DNA of 64,000 bases from Bacteroidota bacterium (lineage in GTDB: Bacteria; Bacteroidota; Bacteroidia; AKYH767-A; 2013-40CM-41-45). Made by a program: the position numbers and the translations under genes. Location of the stretch: NCBI GenBank assembly GCA_016721305.1, contig JADKIH010000005.1, positions 124,001-188,000 of the forward strand. Reading direction: 5' to 3'. Below the pieces are notes generated by a model that was not told the DNA's origin, did not search any database, and was given only the letters and a program-made list of their open reading frames with translations. The first letter of the stretch is position 1; the number at the start of each line of letters is the position of its first letter. Shown piece by piece: positions 56,430 through 64,000 of this stretch.

Positions 56430-57461
56430 CTATTCAGACACATACGGAAGGAAAATATCAATCCGGCGGCCGGCATATTCTCCCTTATCATCGCTTAAAA
56501 TGGTTTCCTCAAAGCGGGCATTCACGCCTTTGGTACGATTCAACAAATCGATTCGCTCTCGTGTGAGCGTTGATCCCATCGAAGTCTTCTTGATTTTACC
56601 GCTTAAGTCGTCTTTTACCTGATTTTCAGCCGGTGAAGGACGACCATTATCTACAATTCCGTAGCGAATATGCTCGCCGATATGTTCCACCTTGATTTGT
56701 AATAAGCCTTTATCGGGCCGATTATTCAAGCCGTGCCAGATTGCATTTTCGACAAATGGCTGAAGAATTAAAGGCGGAATATAAACGGCTTCCTGATCCA
56801 ATTCGTCTGCTATATCGATTCGATAATCAAATCTCTGCTGCATCCGCAATTGCTCCATTTGAATGTAGAGTTCAAGCGCCATGAGATCGTCGGCCATCGT
56901 TACTTCTTTGTGATTGGAATTTTCCAAGACGGCGCGAATCAATTTTGAAAAACGGAGGAGATAATCACCGGCTTGCTTCGAATCATTTTCATTCAAAAAT
57001 TTGTAAATAGAATTCATGCAATTAAAAATGAAATGGGGATTCATTTGCGAACGGAGAGCCTTCATCTCCACTTCGGCTTCGCGACGACGAAATACCAATT
57101 CCCTACGATTGCGGTAGAATACGAAAATGAAAAAGGAGAAGGCCACTAATACAGGAAGCAAGCTGTAGAGTGCTATTCGAGTGACGATGCGATCCTGCGC
57201 CAGATTTTCCTTTGAGCTTATGGACTGACGATAATCGAGCGATAGATCCATCAAATCAAATGCTTCCGAAGGGCGGCCATTCTTTTTCAAAGTCCTGGCC
57301 AAACTATCCAGCGAACTCCAGTAATATTCTACGTTTCCTGACTTTTGAGCCTTCAAAAAATTATCGTAAGCATTTTTCACTGATTCAGCTTTTGCCGATG
57401 AGTTAAAAAATTGTACGGATATGATAAGAATTAAATGATAGACACTCCTATTGCGCAACAT
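56430..57461 (-). CDS. LytS-type sensor histidine kinase
   Basis: 343 residues. A signal sequence or first helix (SVYHLILIISVQFFNS) and a TPR-like short periplasmic part precede a membrane helix (IALYSLLPVLVAFSFFIFVF). The His_kinase domain has the phospho-acceptor region SQMNPHFIFNCMNSIYKFLN, and the ATPase domain has PPLILQPFVENAIWHGLNNR and IVDNGRPSP. It signals to the LytTR regulator encoded next to it. Ligand unknown. The glycine-rich G2 box is partly degenerate, as is usual in this family. Confidence 0.92.
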   Translation of the reverse strand: MLRNRSVYHLILIISVQFFNSSAKAESVKNAYDNFLKAQKSGNVEYYWSSLDSLARTLKKNGRPSEAFDLMDLSLDYRQSISSKENLAQDRIVTRIALYSLLPVLVAFSFFIFVFYRNRRELVFRRREAEVEMKALRSQMNPHFIFNCMNSIYKFLNENDSKQAGDYLLRFSKLIRAVLENSNHKEVTMADDLMALELYIQMEQLRMQQRFDYRIDIADELDQEAVYIPPLILQPFVENAIWHGLNNRPDKGLLQIKVEHIGEHIRYGIVDNGRPSPAENQVKDDLSGKIKKTSMGSTLTRERIDLLNRTKGVNARFEETILSDDKGEYAGRRIDIFLPYVSE

Positions 57462-57646
57462 ACAGCCAAATTATTCTTCCAAAAATAAAATAATTCTTTA
57501 ATAATCGATATTCAACACGAATATGAGGAAAAAGAGTCGCTTCCCGGGGCACCTTCACCTCTTACCATACTGATAATGGCTGATTAAACGCTTTTCATAC
57601 ATATTTTCATCCTTTATTAATGGGAATACCTCACATTTGCAGACAA

Positions 57647-58531
57647 ATGAAGAAGCTTTTTATTATTCCCTTTGCCTTTTTGATCTCCACTGCATGCAAT
57701 CCAACGGTAGAGCCTTGCTTTAACTACGATGTCGAACATCCGTCGCAAATCATAAAACTCCCTTCAAAGCTTAAAGAGATTTCCGGAATTACCTTCTATA
57801 GCAAGAAACGACTCGCTTGTGTACAGGATGAAAAAGGAACGGTCTTTATTTACGATATACATAAAGACAAGCTCAAGGAAAGCTTCGATTTTGCCGGCAA
57901 TAAAGACTATGAAGCCATCACGAATGTGAATGACACCATCTATGTTTTGCGCAGCAATGGCGATATCTTTGAAATTGATCATCCTGAATCCGACACAGAG
58001 AATTCTGTCGTACATCACACCTTTCTTTCCAAAGCCAATAATTGCGAGGGGCTTTGTTACGACGAAGCAAATCGCCGATTACTGGTTGCATGCAAAGGAA
58101 AACCTGAAAAGCATACTACTGAAAAAGGTATGAAAGCTGTCTATGAATTTGATCTCGACTCGATGAAATTGATGAAAGATCCGGTCTATGTTATCAATCC
58201 GGATTCAGTAAAAGCGCTTGTCCTGAAAAATTACGAGAAGCTTAACTGGTTTCAAAAACTATTTACCCCTGACGAAGATGGTGTCTTTTATTTCGAACCT
58301 TCCGAAATTGCGATCGAGCCGGGAACTCACGATGTTTATATTCTCTCCTCCGTCAATAAAACACTGCTTATCCTTTCGAGCAACGGCGATTATAAGTGCG
58401 CCATTCATCTCAACCCATCCATTTACAAACAACCCGAAGGACTGACTTTCTCGAATGACGGTGAATTGATTATTTCGGATGAAGGGAAGGATAAGAAAGC
58501 GAATTTGATTTTTTTGAAGCCGGGGAGGTGA
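57647..58531 (+). CDS. SdiA-regulated-domain lipoprotein
   Basis: 294 residues from the ATG at 57647, which gives MKKLFIIPFAFLISTACN with a lipobox at ISTAC. The body is a six-bladed propeller of the SdiA-regulated / YjiK type: LPSKLKEISGITFYSKKRLA, NKDYEAITNVNDTIYVLRSN, ANNCEGLCYDEANRRLLVAC, FEPSEIAIEPGTHDVYILSS, YKQPEGLTFSNDGELIISDE. Found in the envelope; ligand unknown. A heptamer array begins about 6 bp after the stop. Confidence 0.82.
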   Translation: MKKLFIIPFAFLISTACNPTVEPCFNYDVEHPSQIIKLPSKLKEISGITFYSKKRLACVQDEKGTVFIYDIHKDKLKESFDFAGNKDYEAITNVNDTIYVLRSNGDIFEIDHPESDTENSVVHHTFLSKANNCEGLCYDEANRRLLVACKGKPEKHTTEKGMKAVYEFDLDSMKLMKDPVYVINPDSVKALVLKNYEKLNWFQKLFTPDEDGVFYFEPSEIAIEPGTHDVYILSSVNKTLLILSSNGDYKCAIHLNPSIYKQPEGLTFSNDGELIISDEGKDKKANLIFLKPGR

Positions 58532-58842
58532 TGGTTCCAAGTTCAAGGTTCAAGGTTTAAGGTTCAAAGTTCAAGGTTCAAGGTTCAAGGTTCAAGGTTC
58601 AAAGTTCAAGGTTCAAAGTTCAAGGTTCAAGGTTCAAGGTTCAAAGTTCAAGGTTTAAGGTTGGACAGGTGAAAGGGCTGTTCTCATGTGGGAATTCAAA
58701 TACTAGTATAAAGGATCTTTCAAAAAACTTTACCTTACACCTTATTAAAGTTCAAAGTTCAAAGTTCAAGGTTCAAAGTTTAAAGTTCAAGGTTCGACGT
58801 GGAACTTTGAACCTTGAACTTTGAACTTTGAACATCCTCCGT
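58532..58842. repeat. RGTTCAA heptamer arrays with a terminal fold-back
   Basis: About 18 units of GGTTCAA/AGTTCAA at 58537-58660, a unique stretch of about 85 bp, then six more units (58747-58795) that fold back on inverted units at 58800-58835. The inverted part ends only a few bases before the HAD start codon, so it covers the ribosome-binding region. Confidence 0.92.
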
Positions 58843-59454
58843 ATGCCAATCAAAAACCTCATCCTCGACCTTGGCGGCGTAATCTTCGACATTGATTACG
58901 AATATACGATTCGTGCATTTGCAGATGTGGGGATGGATGATTCAGGGCAGGTTTACAGTCAGAAAGGTCAGCTTCCGGTTTTTGATTTGTTCGAGAAGGG
59001 TTTGATTACTCCAAATGAGTTCTGCGATGAATTACGGAATCTTTGCCATAAGGACACGGATAATGAAACCATCGTCCGTTGCTGGAACGCATTACTAATT
59101 GGCATTCCGCAAGAAAATATCGATACGCTCTATCGTCTCAAAGAAAAGTACCGTTTGTTCTTACTGAGCAATACGAATGAGATTCACGAAATAGCTTTTA
59201 AGCAAAATATCGTCGACCAGCATGGCCGCTATTTCTTCGACGAAGTATTTGAAAAAGTGTACCTCTCCCACCACATTCATATGCGTAAGCCGGATCGCGA
59301 AATTTTTGACTTCGTCATCAACGATAACAATCTGAACCGCGAAGAATGTCTTTTCATCGACGATTCCATTCAACATATTCACGGAGCAAACGCGGCGGGG
59401 ATTGAGGCGAGGTTGTTGGTGAAGGGGGAGCGGTTGGCAAAAATAATTAGCTAA
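58843..59454 (+). CDS. HAD-superfamily phosphatase (IA type)
   Basis: 203 residues from MPIKNLILDLGGVIFD at 58843; a TTG at 58828 would extend into the array. Motif I is LDLGGVIFDID, motif II LFLLSNTNE, motif III Lys in HMRKPDREIF, motif IV CLFIDDSIQHIHGANAAG. It is a cytoplasmic phosphatase of small phosphorylated metabolites; the cap domain gives no clear substrate. Its final codons Ile-Ile-Ser and the stop TAA are part of the TTAGCTAA array shared with the convergent epimerase gene. Confidence 0.9.
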   Translation: MPIKNLILDLGGVIFDIDYEYTIRAFADVGMDDSGQVYSQKGQLPVFDLFEKGLITPNEFCDELRNLCHKDTDNETIVRCWNALLIGIPQENIDTLYRLKEKYRLFLLSNTNEIHEIAFKQNIVDQHGRYFFDEVFEKVYLSHHIHMRKPDREIFDFVINDNNLNREECLFIDDSIQHIHGANAAGIEARLLVKGERLAKIIS

Positions 59455-59475
59455 TTAGCTAATTAGCTAATTGGA
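59442..59475. repeat. TTAGCTAA octamer array supplying two stop codons
   Basis: AATTAGCTAATTAGCTAATT is palindromic and contains stop codons on both strands. The HAD gene ends inside it on the plus strand and the epimerase on the minus strand, so the two convergent genes share one short repeat as their 3' ends. Confidence 0.9.
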
Positions 59476-59872
59476 TTCGTCTGACACAACTCCACCAACA
59501 CCCCTCCCGTAAACTTCGGATGTAAAAAGCAGATGAGCTTGTTGTCTGCGCCGGATTTTGGGGTATCGGATAAAAGTTCGAAGCCGGCGGCTTTGAGGCG
59601 TGCCATCTCGGCATTGATATCGTCGACTTCGAAGGCAATGTGATGCATGCCTTCTCCTTTTTTGCAATGAACTTAGCAATGGGACTTTCCGGATTGGTCG
59701 CTTCGAGCAATTCGATCTTCGTTTCTCCGGTTTGGAAAAACTCAGTCACCACTCCTTCTCTTTGTACTTCTTCGGATTTATAAGATGGTCGGTTCAAAAG
59801 CGACTCAAATAATTTAGATGCTTGTGTACGATCTTTTACGGCAATGCCGATGTGTTCGACTCTTAAAATCAT
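59463..59872 (-). pseudogene. mce: Methylmalonyl-CoA epimerase (VOC family), frame broken once
   Basis: About 135 residues when joined. The first frame gives RVEHIGIAVKDRTQASKLFE, VVTEFFQTGETKIELLEATN and PESPIAKFIAKK; the second frame gives GEGMHHIAFEVDDINAEMAR, LKAAGFELL and FLHPKFTGGVLVELCQT. Both vicinal-oxygen-chelate halves and the metal ligands (His, Glu, His, Glu) are present. The plus-strand T6 tract at 59658-59663 needs one more T (A7 on the coding strand) to give AKKGEGMHHIAF. It interconverts (R)- and (S)-methylmalonyl-CoA in the propionate to succinyl-CoA path. A sequencing error is likely. Confidence 0.88.
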
Positions 59873-59883
59873 AGTCAGATATA

Positions 59884-61908
59884 TTAATGTTGAACGGTAT
59901 TAGGAATATGAACGGAGAAGACGGTGCCTTTGCCAAGCTCACTTTCAAAACTGATAGTACCTTCCATTTTCTCCAGCGCATTCTTTACAATAAATAGTCC
60001 GAGTCCGGAACCGCTCGAATCAGGATGCCCGCGATAGAACATTTCGAAGACTTTATCTTTAATTGCTGCAGGAATTCCATCGCCATTGTCGGAAATCTCC
60101 AGATGTACTCCCGTTTTTTCCTTCTCCACCTTTATCCGAACCCAAGGGCTCTGATGATTGCAATAATTAATAGCGTTGTGAATCAGATTCTGGAATACAG
60201 AAAGAACAAGGACCTTATCGGCTTTCAATTCGATCTGATTGTCAATCTTCACTTCGAAATTAATTCGGCCGAAATCCTGCAAATGTCTAAGAGAATGTAA
60301 AATTTCTTCAACAAGAGTCCTCACATTGATTAATGAGATCTTACTTGTGCCTTTTCTTGTTCTTGCAAGCTCAATAAGGTCGAGAAGTGTGCGGTCCAAA
60401 CGCTTTACGCTCGTTTCAATCATCGTAAAGTATTTTTCGTTCAACGGATCGGTATTTTCCAAACGAGCAAGGTTTACAATTCCCATGACACTAGCCAAAG
60501 GTCCTTTCAAATCGTGCGAGGCCTTATAAAAGAAGGTGTCGAGCTCCTGATTTGTCTCCACCAATTCCTTTTCTGTCCGTTTCCGATCAGTAATATCGGT
60601 CTGAACGCCCCAAGTCCGGGTCAAACAACCCTCTTCAACGATTCCGATATTATTATTGAGCATAAAACGGACTCCTCCATTCTTATCAAGCTCCTTCGAT
60701 TCAGCATTGCTGATCTTGTAATTGTTCATGACGAAGTGATTCATCAACTCTTTCGTCTTTTCTTCATCGAAATTGTTCTCGACGTAATAGAAATCGCGGA
60801 TACGACGGCCGACTAAGTCGTCGGATGATGAATAGCCGTACATCGTTGCCATAAAATCGTTGCACTCGGAAATAATTCCGGTATCGAGCAACAGTTCTAC
60901 CTGCTCTTTCACCGGAAGGTCGATTGGAATCGGTCGGCGATATTCGGCACGCCAGATTCCGACAGCCGATTGGTCGATGAACGTACGATAACCTTCTTCG
61001 CGCTTTTTGAGGAGCTCTTCTACATTTTTTAATCCGGTGATATCGGTAGCGACGATCATTGAACCGGTTCGACTACTATCATCGGCATAATATGGAGAGC
61101 CGGCTACTTGAATCCAGGAATAGCTGCCATCTTTCTTTTGAAGATGAACTTCCGTACGGATATAATGTCCGGCAACGAGTCGTTCGAACATTTCGGCCGT
61201 CTCCTGAACATTTTTTACTCCGGGAATCAGTGAATCGACACTTCTTCCAACAATTTCTTCGCTTGAATACGATGTAAGACGACAAAAACGGTCGTTGACG
61301 AAGGTGATCTTGTTTTCAGTGTCTATATATATGAGTCCATCGTTCATGTTTTCGACCAACGACAGGTAACGATGCTCCTGTTTGCTGATCTCGGACTGAT
61401 ATTCACCTTTTCGTTTGAGGATTTCTTCGGCCAGAAAGGCTCCGGAGTATAAAGTAACAATGGCAATCGCATATGGTGGCTTCCATTGATGCGATACAAT
61501 CATTAATGCCATCATTAATGTCGTGATGACGAATATAAAGAAGAGACTCTTATAGTATTTGTCGAATACGAGGGAGAAAGTAAACGTTGAGATGGCTACC
61601 GGAAGTAATAGTTCAACCTGAAATTCTCTTACATAAGCTACATAGACCGCCCAAAAGTGTAAGATAAAGATCGAAGTGAAGGACAGATTGACAAAATTTC
61701 TCCGATACCAGTTGCTATAGAAGGAAAGAAAATAATTTGACGTCAGAATCATCGACACGATGAGTCCGGTTGTCAAAATATAGCCGTCGTGATATGAAAA
61801 CTCGAAAATAAAACCCAACAAGGTGACAAAAACAGAACTAAACAGATTCAACAAACGAAGATTCCGTAGTTCCTTTGCCCGAATCTTGTCATTGAAAGTA
61901 GTTAGCAT
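59884..61908 (-). CDS. Membrane PAS-domain sensor histidine kinase
   Basis: 674 residues. About six N-terminal membrane helices (LLNLFSSVFVTLLGFIFEFS, YILTTGLIVSMILTSNYFLS, LLLPVAISTFTFSLVFDKYY) are followed by two PAS domains (SLVENMNDGLIYIDTENKIT; second around ISECNDFMATMYGYSSSDDL). The HisKA box is FFYKASHDLKGPLASVMGIV, and the ATPase domain has LIHNAINYCNHQ, ISDNGDGIPAAIKDKVFEMF and SGSGLGLFIVKNAL. It is an orphan kinase: no regulator gene is adjacent. The signal sensed is unknown. Confidence 0.93.
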   Translation of the reverse strand: MLTTFNDKIRAKELRNLRLLNLFSSVFVTLLGFIFEFSYHDGYILTTGLIVSMILTSNYFLSFYSNWYRRNFVNLSFTSIFILHFWAVYVAYVREFQVELLLPVAISTFTFSLVFDKYYKSLFFIFVITTLMMALMIVSHQWKPPYAIAIVTLYSGAFLAEEILKRKGEYQSEISKQEHRYLSLVENMNDGLIYIDTENKITFVNDRFCRLTSYSSEEIVGRSVDSLIPGVKNVQETAEMFERLVAGHYIRTEVHLQKKDGSYSWIQVAGSPYYADDSSRTGSMIVATDITGLKNVEELLKKREEGYRTFIDQSAVGIWRAEYRRPIPIDLPVKEQVELLLDTGIISECNDFMATMYGYSSSDDLVGRRIRDFYYVENNFDEEKTKELMNHFVMNNYKISNAESKELDKNGGVRFMLNNNIGIVEEGCLTRTWGVQTDITDRKRTEKELVETNQELDTFFYKASHDLKGPLASVMGIVNLARLENTDPLNEKYFTMIETSVKRLDRTLLDLIELARTRKGTSKISLINVRTLVEEILHSLRHLQDFGRINFEVKIDNQIELKADKVLVLSVFQNLIHNAINYCNHQSPWVRIKVEKEKTGVHLEISDNGDGIPAAIKDKVFEMFYRGHPDSSGSGLGLFIVKNALEKMEGTISFESELGKGTVFSVHIPNTVQH

Positions 61909-62433
61909 CCTTGTTGTTGATCATTTGACATCAAAAATATCAAAAATATGTCCTGATCTATTGTAAGTGATACTAAACTTCGCATCATCATCTCCATTTT
62001 TCATCTTCACTTACATTTTCAACTCCACTTTTTCTGTTTCATCATGCTTTTGTATCAAAAAGTTGTTGATCGCGACAACATTTTGACGAAAAAAGTTCTT
62101 TCGAAGAGCTCGATATGACATCTTTTTGTGTCAGACCCCCATTTTTCAATTGTTGATAACGTTGAAAACGTTCCCGAAATTTTCCGATATTTTTTTGCGT
62201 ACAAAAAGAAATATTTTTTCGAAAAAAAAATCAAACCCTCTGAACATCGCATGAATAAAGGCTTTCAGAGCATCGCGATTTTTTCAAAACAAGAAAACGT
62301 TGATCGATTTTGGAAAAAAGTTGCTTGTTGGAAATCAACAAACCATTGTTTAAAAAAATTTTCGTCAAATTGTTGTAACCTTTTTTTATTTATTATGTTT
62401 GAGTAGTCATAAACAAACATAAAACTAAAAACA
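61909..62433. other. AT-rich 525-bp region upstream of the Lys/Ala peptide
   Basis: It holds long A and T tracts, a GTTGT / ACAAC hairpin (62062-62066 with 62075-62079) and three AACGTT-type sites (two near 62159-62172, one near 62297). A 92-residue open frame here has low-complexity Phe/Lys composition and is probably not coding. The end of the region is the promoter of the next gene. Confidence 0.55.
62370..62401 (+). promoter_or_regulatory. Promoter TTG-N21-TATGTTTG
   Basis: TATGTTTG at 62394-62401 is a perfect TAnnTTTG, with TTG at 62370-62372 and again at 62373-62375. The transcript would have a leader of about 25 nt before the 22-codon gene. Confidence 0.75.
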
Positions 62434-62502
62434 ATGGCAAAAGCAAAAAAAGCTAAGAAAGCTGCTAAGAAAGCTAAGAAAGCTGCAAAAAAGAAAAAAT
62501 AA
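62434..62502 (+). CDS. 22-residue Lys/Ala-rich basic peptide
   Basis: The whole product is Met plus Ala and Lys only: MAKAKKAKKAAKK, then AKKAAKKKK. It resembles the C-terminal repeats of histone H1-like and Hc1 proteins and would be strongly DNA- or RNA-binding. A perfect promoter, a good start context and a strong terminator 30 bp downstream mark it as a real, probably highly expressed gene. It is too short to belong to a known Pfam family. A translation leader is possible but not supported. Confidence 0.75.
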   Translation: MAKAKKAKKAAKKAKKAAKKKK

Positions 62503-62531
62503 CCTTAACGGTTTCCAATTAAAGCGGTTTG

Positions 62532-62565
62532 AAAAGTCCCTCGATCGTAAGACCGAGGGACTTTT
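62532..62565 (+). terminator. Rho-independent terminator
   Basis: 12-bp perfect stem AAAAGTCCCTCG / CGAGGGACTTTT (62532-62543 with 62554-62565), 30 bp after the Lys/Ala peptide stop. Confidence 0.92.
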
Positions 62566-62624
62566 CCTTTAATAGAAACGCCATTTCTATTCACTATTGT
62601 ACGTTTATCACCGATCATCACATC

Positions 62625-63629
62625 ATGCAACGCTGGACAGCTGAATCGATTCACCTCGATCTGAAATATACCTGGAAGATTTCCCGTAACGCAACAGATT
62701 TCAAAACAAACATCATCGTTACGCTTCAGGATGGAGGCATCACTGCAAAAGGTGAGGCTGCTCCGAACGTTCGTTATAATGAATCTGCCGAGAGTTGTTT
62801 GGAAGAATTCAATCGCTTCGTCAAATTACTCCCCGAACAGACCGATCATCTCAATCAGATCCGTGAAGCGATTACCAACGCCGGTGTTTCGCATGCTCTG
62901 GCTTTCGCCATCGAATCGGCATGGATTCATCGCTGCGCAGCACTTGAAAAGAAATCAACTCCCGAATATCTCGAACTGGCTCCGGTGACTCAGGTTCCAA
63001 CTTCCTATACGATTCCGATTATGGAAACAGGAAAGCTCAAGGACTTCTTTGCCGAAAATAAACTGGACCGCTTCCCTTACATCAAACTCAAAGTAAACAA
63101 TGAAGATGCTTACGATTCTCTTAAGTATCTCCTCTCCTTTTGCGATCAACCTGTCATGGTCGACGCGAACGAGGCTTTTAAAGATGTCGAAGAGTGTATT
63201 TACTGGCTCGAGAAGATAAAACGAATGCCATTAGTGTTCGTTGAGCAACCGATGCCGTCGGCTATGAAAGAAGAATCAGCTTATCTCAAAAAGCATTGCC
63301 CGTTTCCGTTGATGGCCGATGAAGCCATTACCGATCAGGCCGATTTCGATGAGCTCAGAAAGTCGTTCGACGGAATTAATGTCAAACTTATGAAGACGGG
63401 CGGATACATGACAGGAATCCGATTGCTCAAAGAAGCCCGCCGACTCGGAATGAAAACGATGATCGGATGTATGGTCGAAACAACTTTAGGTATCTCCTCT
63501 GCCATGAACTTGTGCTCGCTAACTGATTATGCGGATCTGGATAGTTTTATTTTGTTGAAGGAGGAGCCGTTTGGGTTGATCAGTGAAAATAAGGGCGTGA
63601 TTTATTTCCCGCAGAATACGCAGAAATAA
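62625..63629 (+). CDS. Dipeptide epimerase, enolase superfamily
   Basis: 334 residues from MQRWTAESIHLDL at 62625; the frame upstream overlaps the terminator of the previous gene and is not coding. The enolase-superfamily muconate-lactonizing type is clear: FPYIKLKVNNEDAYDSL carries the KxK acid/base pair, VMVDANEAF the first metal Asp, FVEQPMP the Glu, PLMADEAITD the Asp, and GINVKLMKTGGYM the second catalytic Lys. The best match is L-Ala-D/L-Glu epimerase, which recycles murein peptides. Substrate is not certain from sequence. Confidence 0.9.
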   Translation: MQRWTAESIHLDLKYTWKISRNATDFKTNIIVTLQDGGITAKGEAAPNVRYNESAESCLEEFNRFVKLLPEQTDHLNQIREAITNAGVSHALAFAIESAWIHRCAALEKKSTPEYLELAPVTQVPTSYTIPIMETGKLKDFFAENKLDRFPYIKLKVNNEDAYDSLKYLLSFCDQPVMVDANEAFKDVEECIYWLEKIKRMPLVFVEQPMPSAMKEESAYLKKHCPFPLMADEAITDQADFDELRKSFDGINVKLMKTGGYMTGIRLLKEARRLGMKTMIGCMVETTLGISSAMNLCSLTDYADLDSFILLKEEPFGLISENKGVIYFPQNTQK

Positions 63630-63645
63630 CGCAGAAATACGCAGA
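63604..63645. repeat. CGCAGAAATA-type short repeats
   Basis: CGCAGAATA, CGCAGAAATAA and CGCAGAAATA follow each other and start inside the last codons of the epimerase gene. Related TTTCTGCG units lie at 17816-17858. Confidence 0.85.
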
Positions 63646-63715
63646 GTGATTCTTTGAATTGGCGTCTCTGCGACGAAAAAATAAAAGCAGTTTGCCGGAC
63701 CTTTAAAACTCTGCT

Positions 63716-63940
63716 GACCCGGAAGGTCACACAATTGTATTAGCTGAGTAAACGAAAGCCCCGACTCGGAAGAGTCGCACCCCCGATTCGAACTTCTTCT
63801 TTCTTCCGATGTCCCGTGAAAGCTGGTTTACTTTTTCCGAAAGACAAGAACCCGCAGGCGATTCAGCAACTCAAGTGCGACTCTACCGAGTCGACGTTCC
63901 TCCTTAGCAACGCTAATACAATTGTTAGACCCTACGGGTC
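63716..63940. repeat. MITE-like element with 65-bp inverted ends
   Basis: The segment 63716-63780 and the inverse of 63875-63940 are similar over their full length. Both have GACCC(G/T)nnGGTC, ACAATTGTATTAGC, and the small palindrome GACTCGG(A/T)AGAGTCGCA. Between them lie about 95 bp of unique DNA. There is no gene for a transposase within, so if mobile it would need one in trans. Confidence 0.75.
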
Positions 63941-64000
63941 TGGCGGGTTGGGAGTACCAAATAGTTTGATCCCGGGAACCGGATATGAAAATCTCTGATG

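Noticed and set aside
62128..62406. 92-residue open frame
   Set aside because: Low-complexity Phe/Lys/Ser composition as expected from AT-rich DNA, and it overlaps the promoter of the Lys/Ala peptide gene.
61909..62433. Replication origin
   Set aside because: AT-rich with short repeats, but no dnaA, dnaN or clear TTATCCACA boxes nearby.
63816..63998. 60-residue frame at the right edge
   Set aside because: It runs through the inverted end of the MITE-like repeat and has no recognisable protein features.

Overview
The window is chromosomal DNA of a member of the Bacteroidota. Five proteins carry or resemble cargo of the type IX secretion system (T9SS). Bacteroidota-only families (DUF6427, DUF6341, DUF4175, the HU-CCDC81/SPOR protein) are present, several promoters match the TAnnTTTG -7 element of this phylum, and Shine-Dalgarno sequences are weak. 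GC content looks intermediate. A lineage near Flavobacteriales or Sphingobacteriales/Chitinophagales fits; I cannot narrow it further from the sequence.

Layout. 1-9 kb: the end of a DUF3857/transglutaminase protein, then two giant secreted proteins, one with a lysyl-oxidase domain, that share a dockerin-like C-terminal module. 9-19 kb: DEAD-box helicase, DUF2807 lipoprotein, a PKD/T9SS protein, folB, glnS and gltX. 18-31 kb: a coiled-coil/winged-helix protein, an RlmI-like methyltransferase, a T9SS propeller protein, a TonB-C protein, DUF4175 with an RsbW-like kinase, and ybeY. 30-38 kb: DUF6427, DUF6341, purD, an acyl-CoA carboxylase beta subunit, an O-methyltransferase and trpS. 38-44 kb: a YceI / small ferredoxin-fold / pirin / MarR group, then an HU-SPOR protein, rpoN and a PAP2-like membrane protein. 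44-55 kb is accessory: an S23-type four-helix-bundle gene between inverted arrays, a CAU tRNA, a complete IS256-family element, a large SprB-repeat adhesin, and two divergent copies of an unrecognised two-gene cassette (soluble or lipoprotein plus about six membrane segments). 55-64 kb: a LytS/LytTR two-component pair, an SdiA-regulated-type lipoprotein, a HAD phosphatase, methylmalonyl-CoA epimerase, a PAS histidine kinase, a 22-residue Lys/Ala peptide gene, a dipeptide epimerase and a MITE-like inverted repeat.

The most unusual feature is in the intergenic DNA. At least six unrelated families of 7- or 8-bp units (AACYCGY, GTAAGTA/GTAAGTT, RGTTCAA, TTAGCTAA-like, CACTAAGA-like, AGAATTT-like) form short arrays, usually starting within a few bases of a stop codon. 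Most are built as array, spacer, inverted array: fold-back structures with spacers from 9 bp to about 690 bp. Some are perfect hairpins of 25-33 bp arms, some supply the stop codon of the adjoining gene, and two regions show 65-100 bp segments duplicated together with the arrays.

Seven genes contain eight frame breaks. Six look like single-base losses in short homopolymers, so sequencing or assembly error is the first explanation for breaks in rpoN, mce, pirin, DUF6427 and the HU-SPOR gene.
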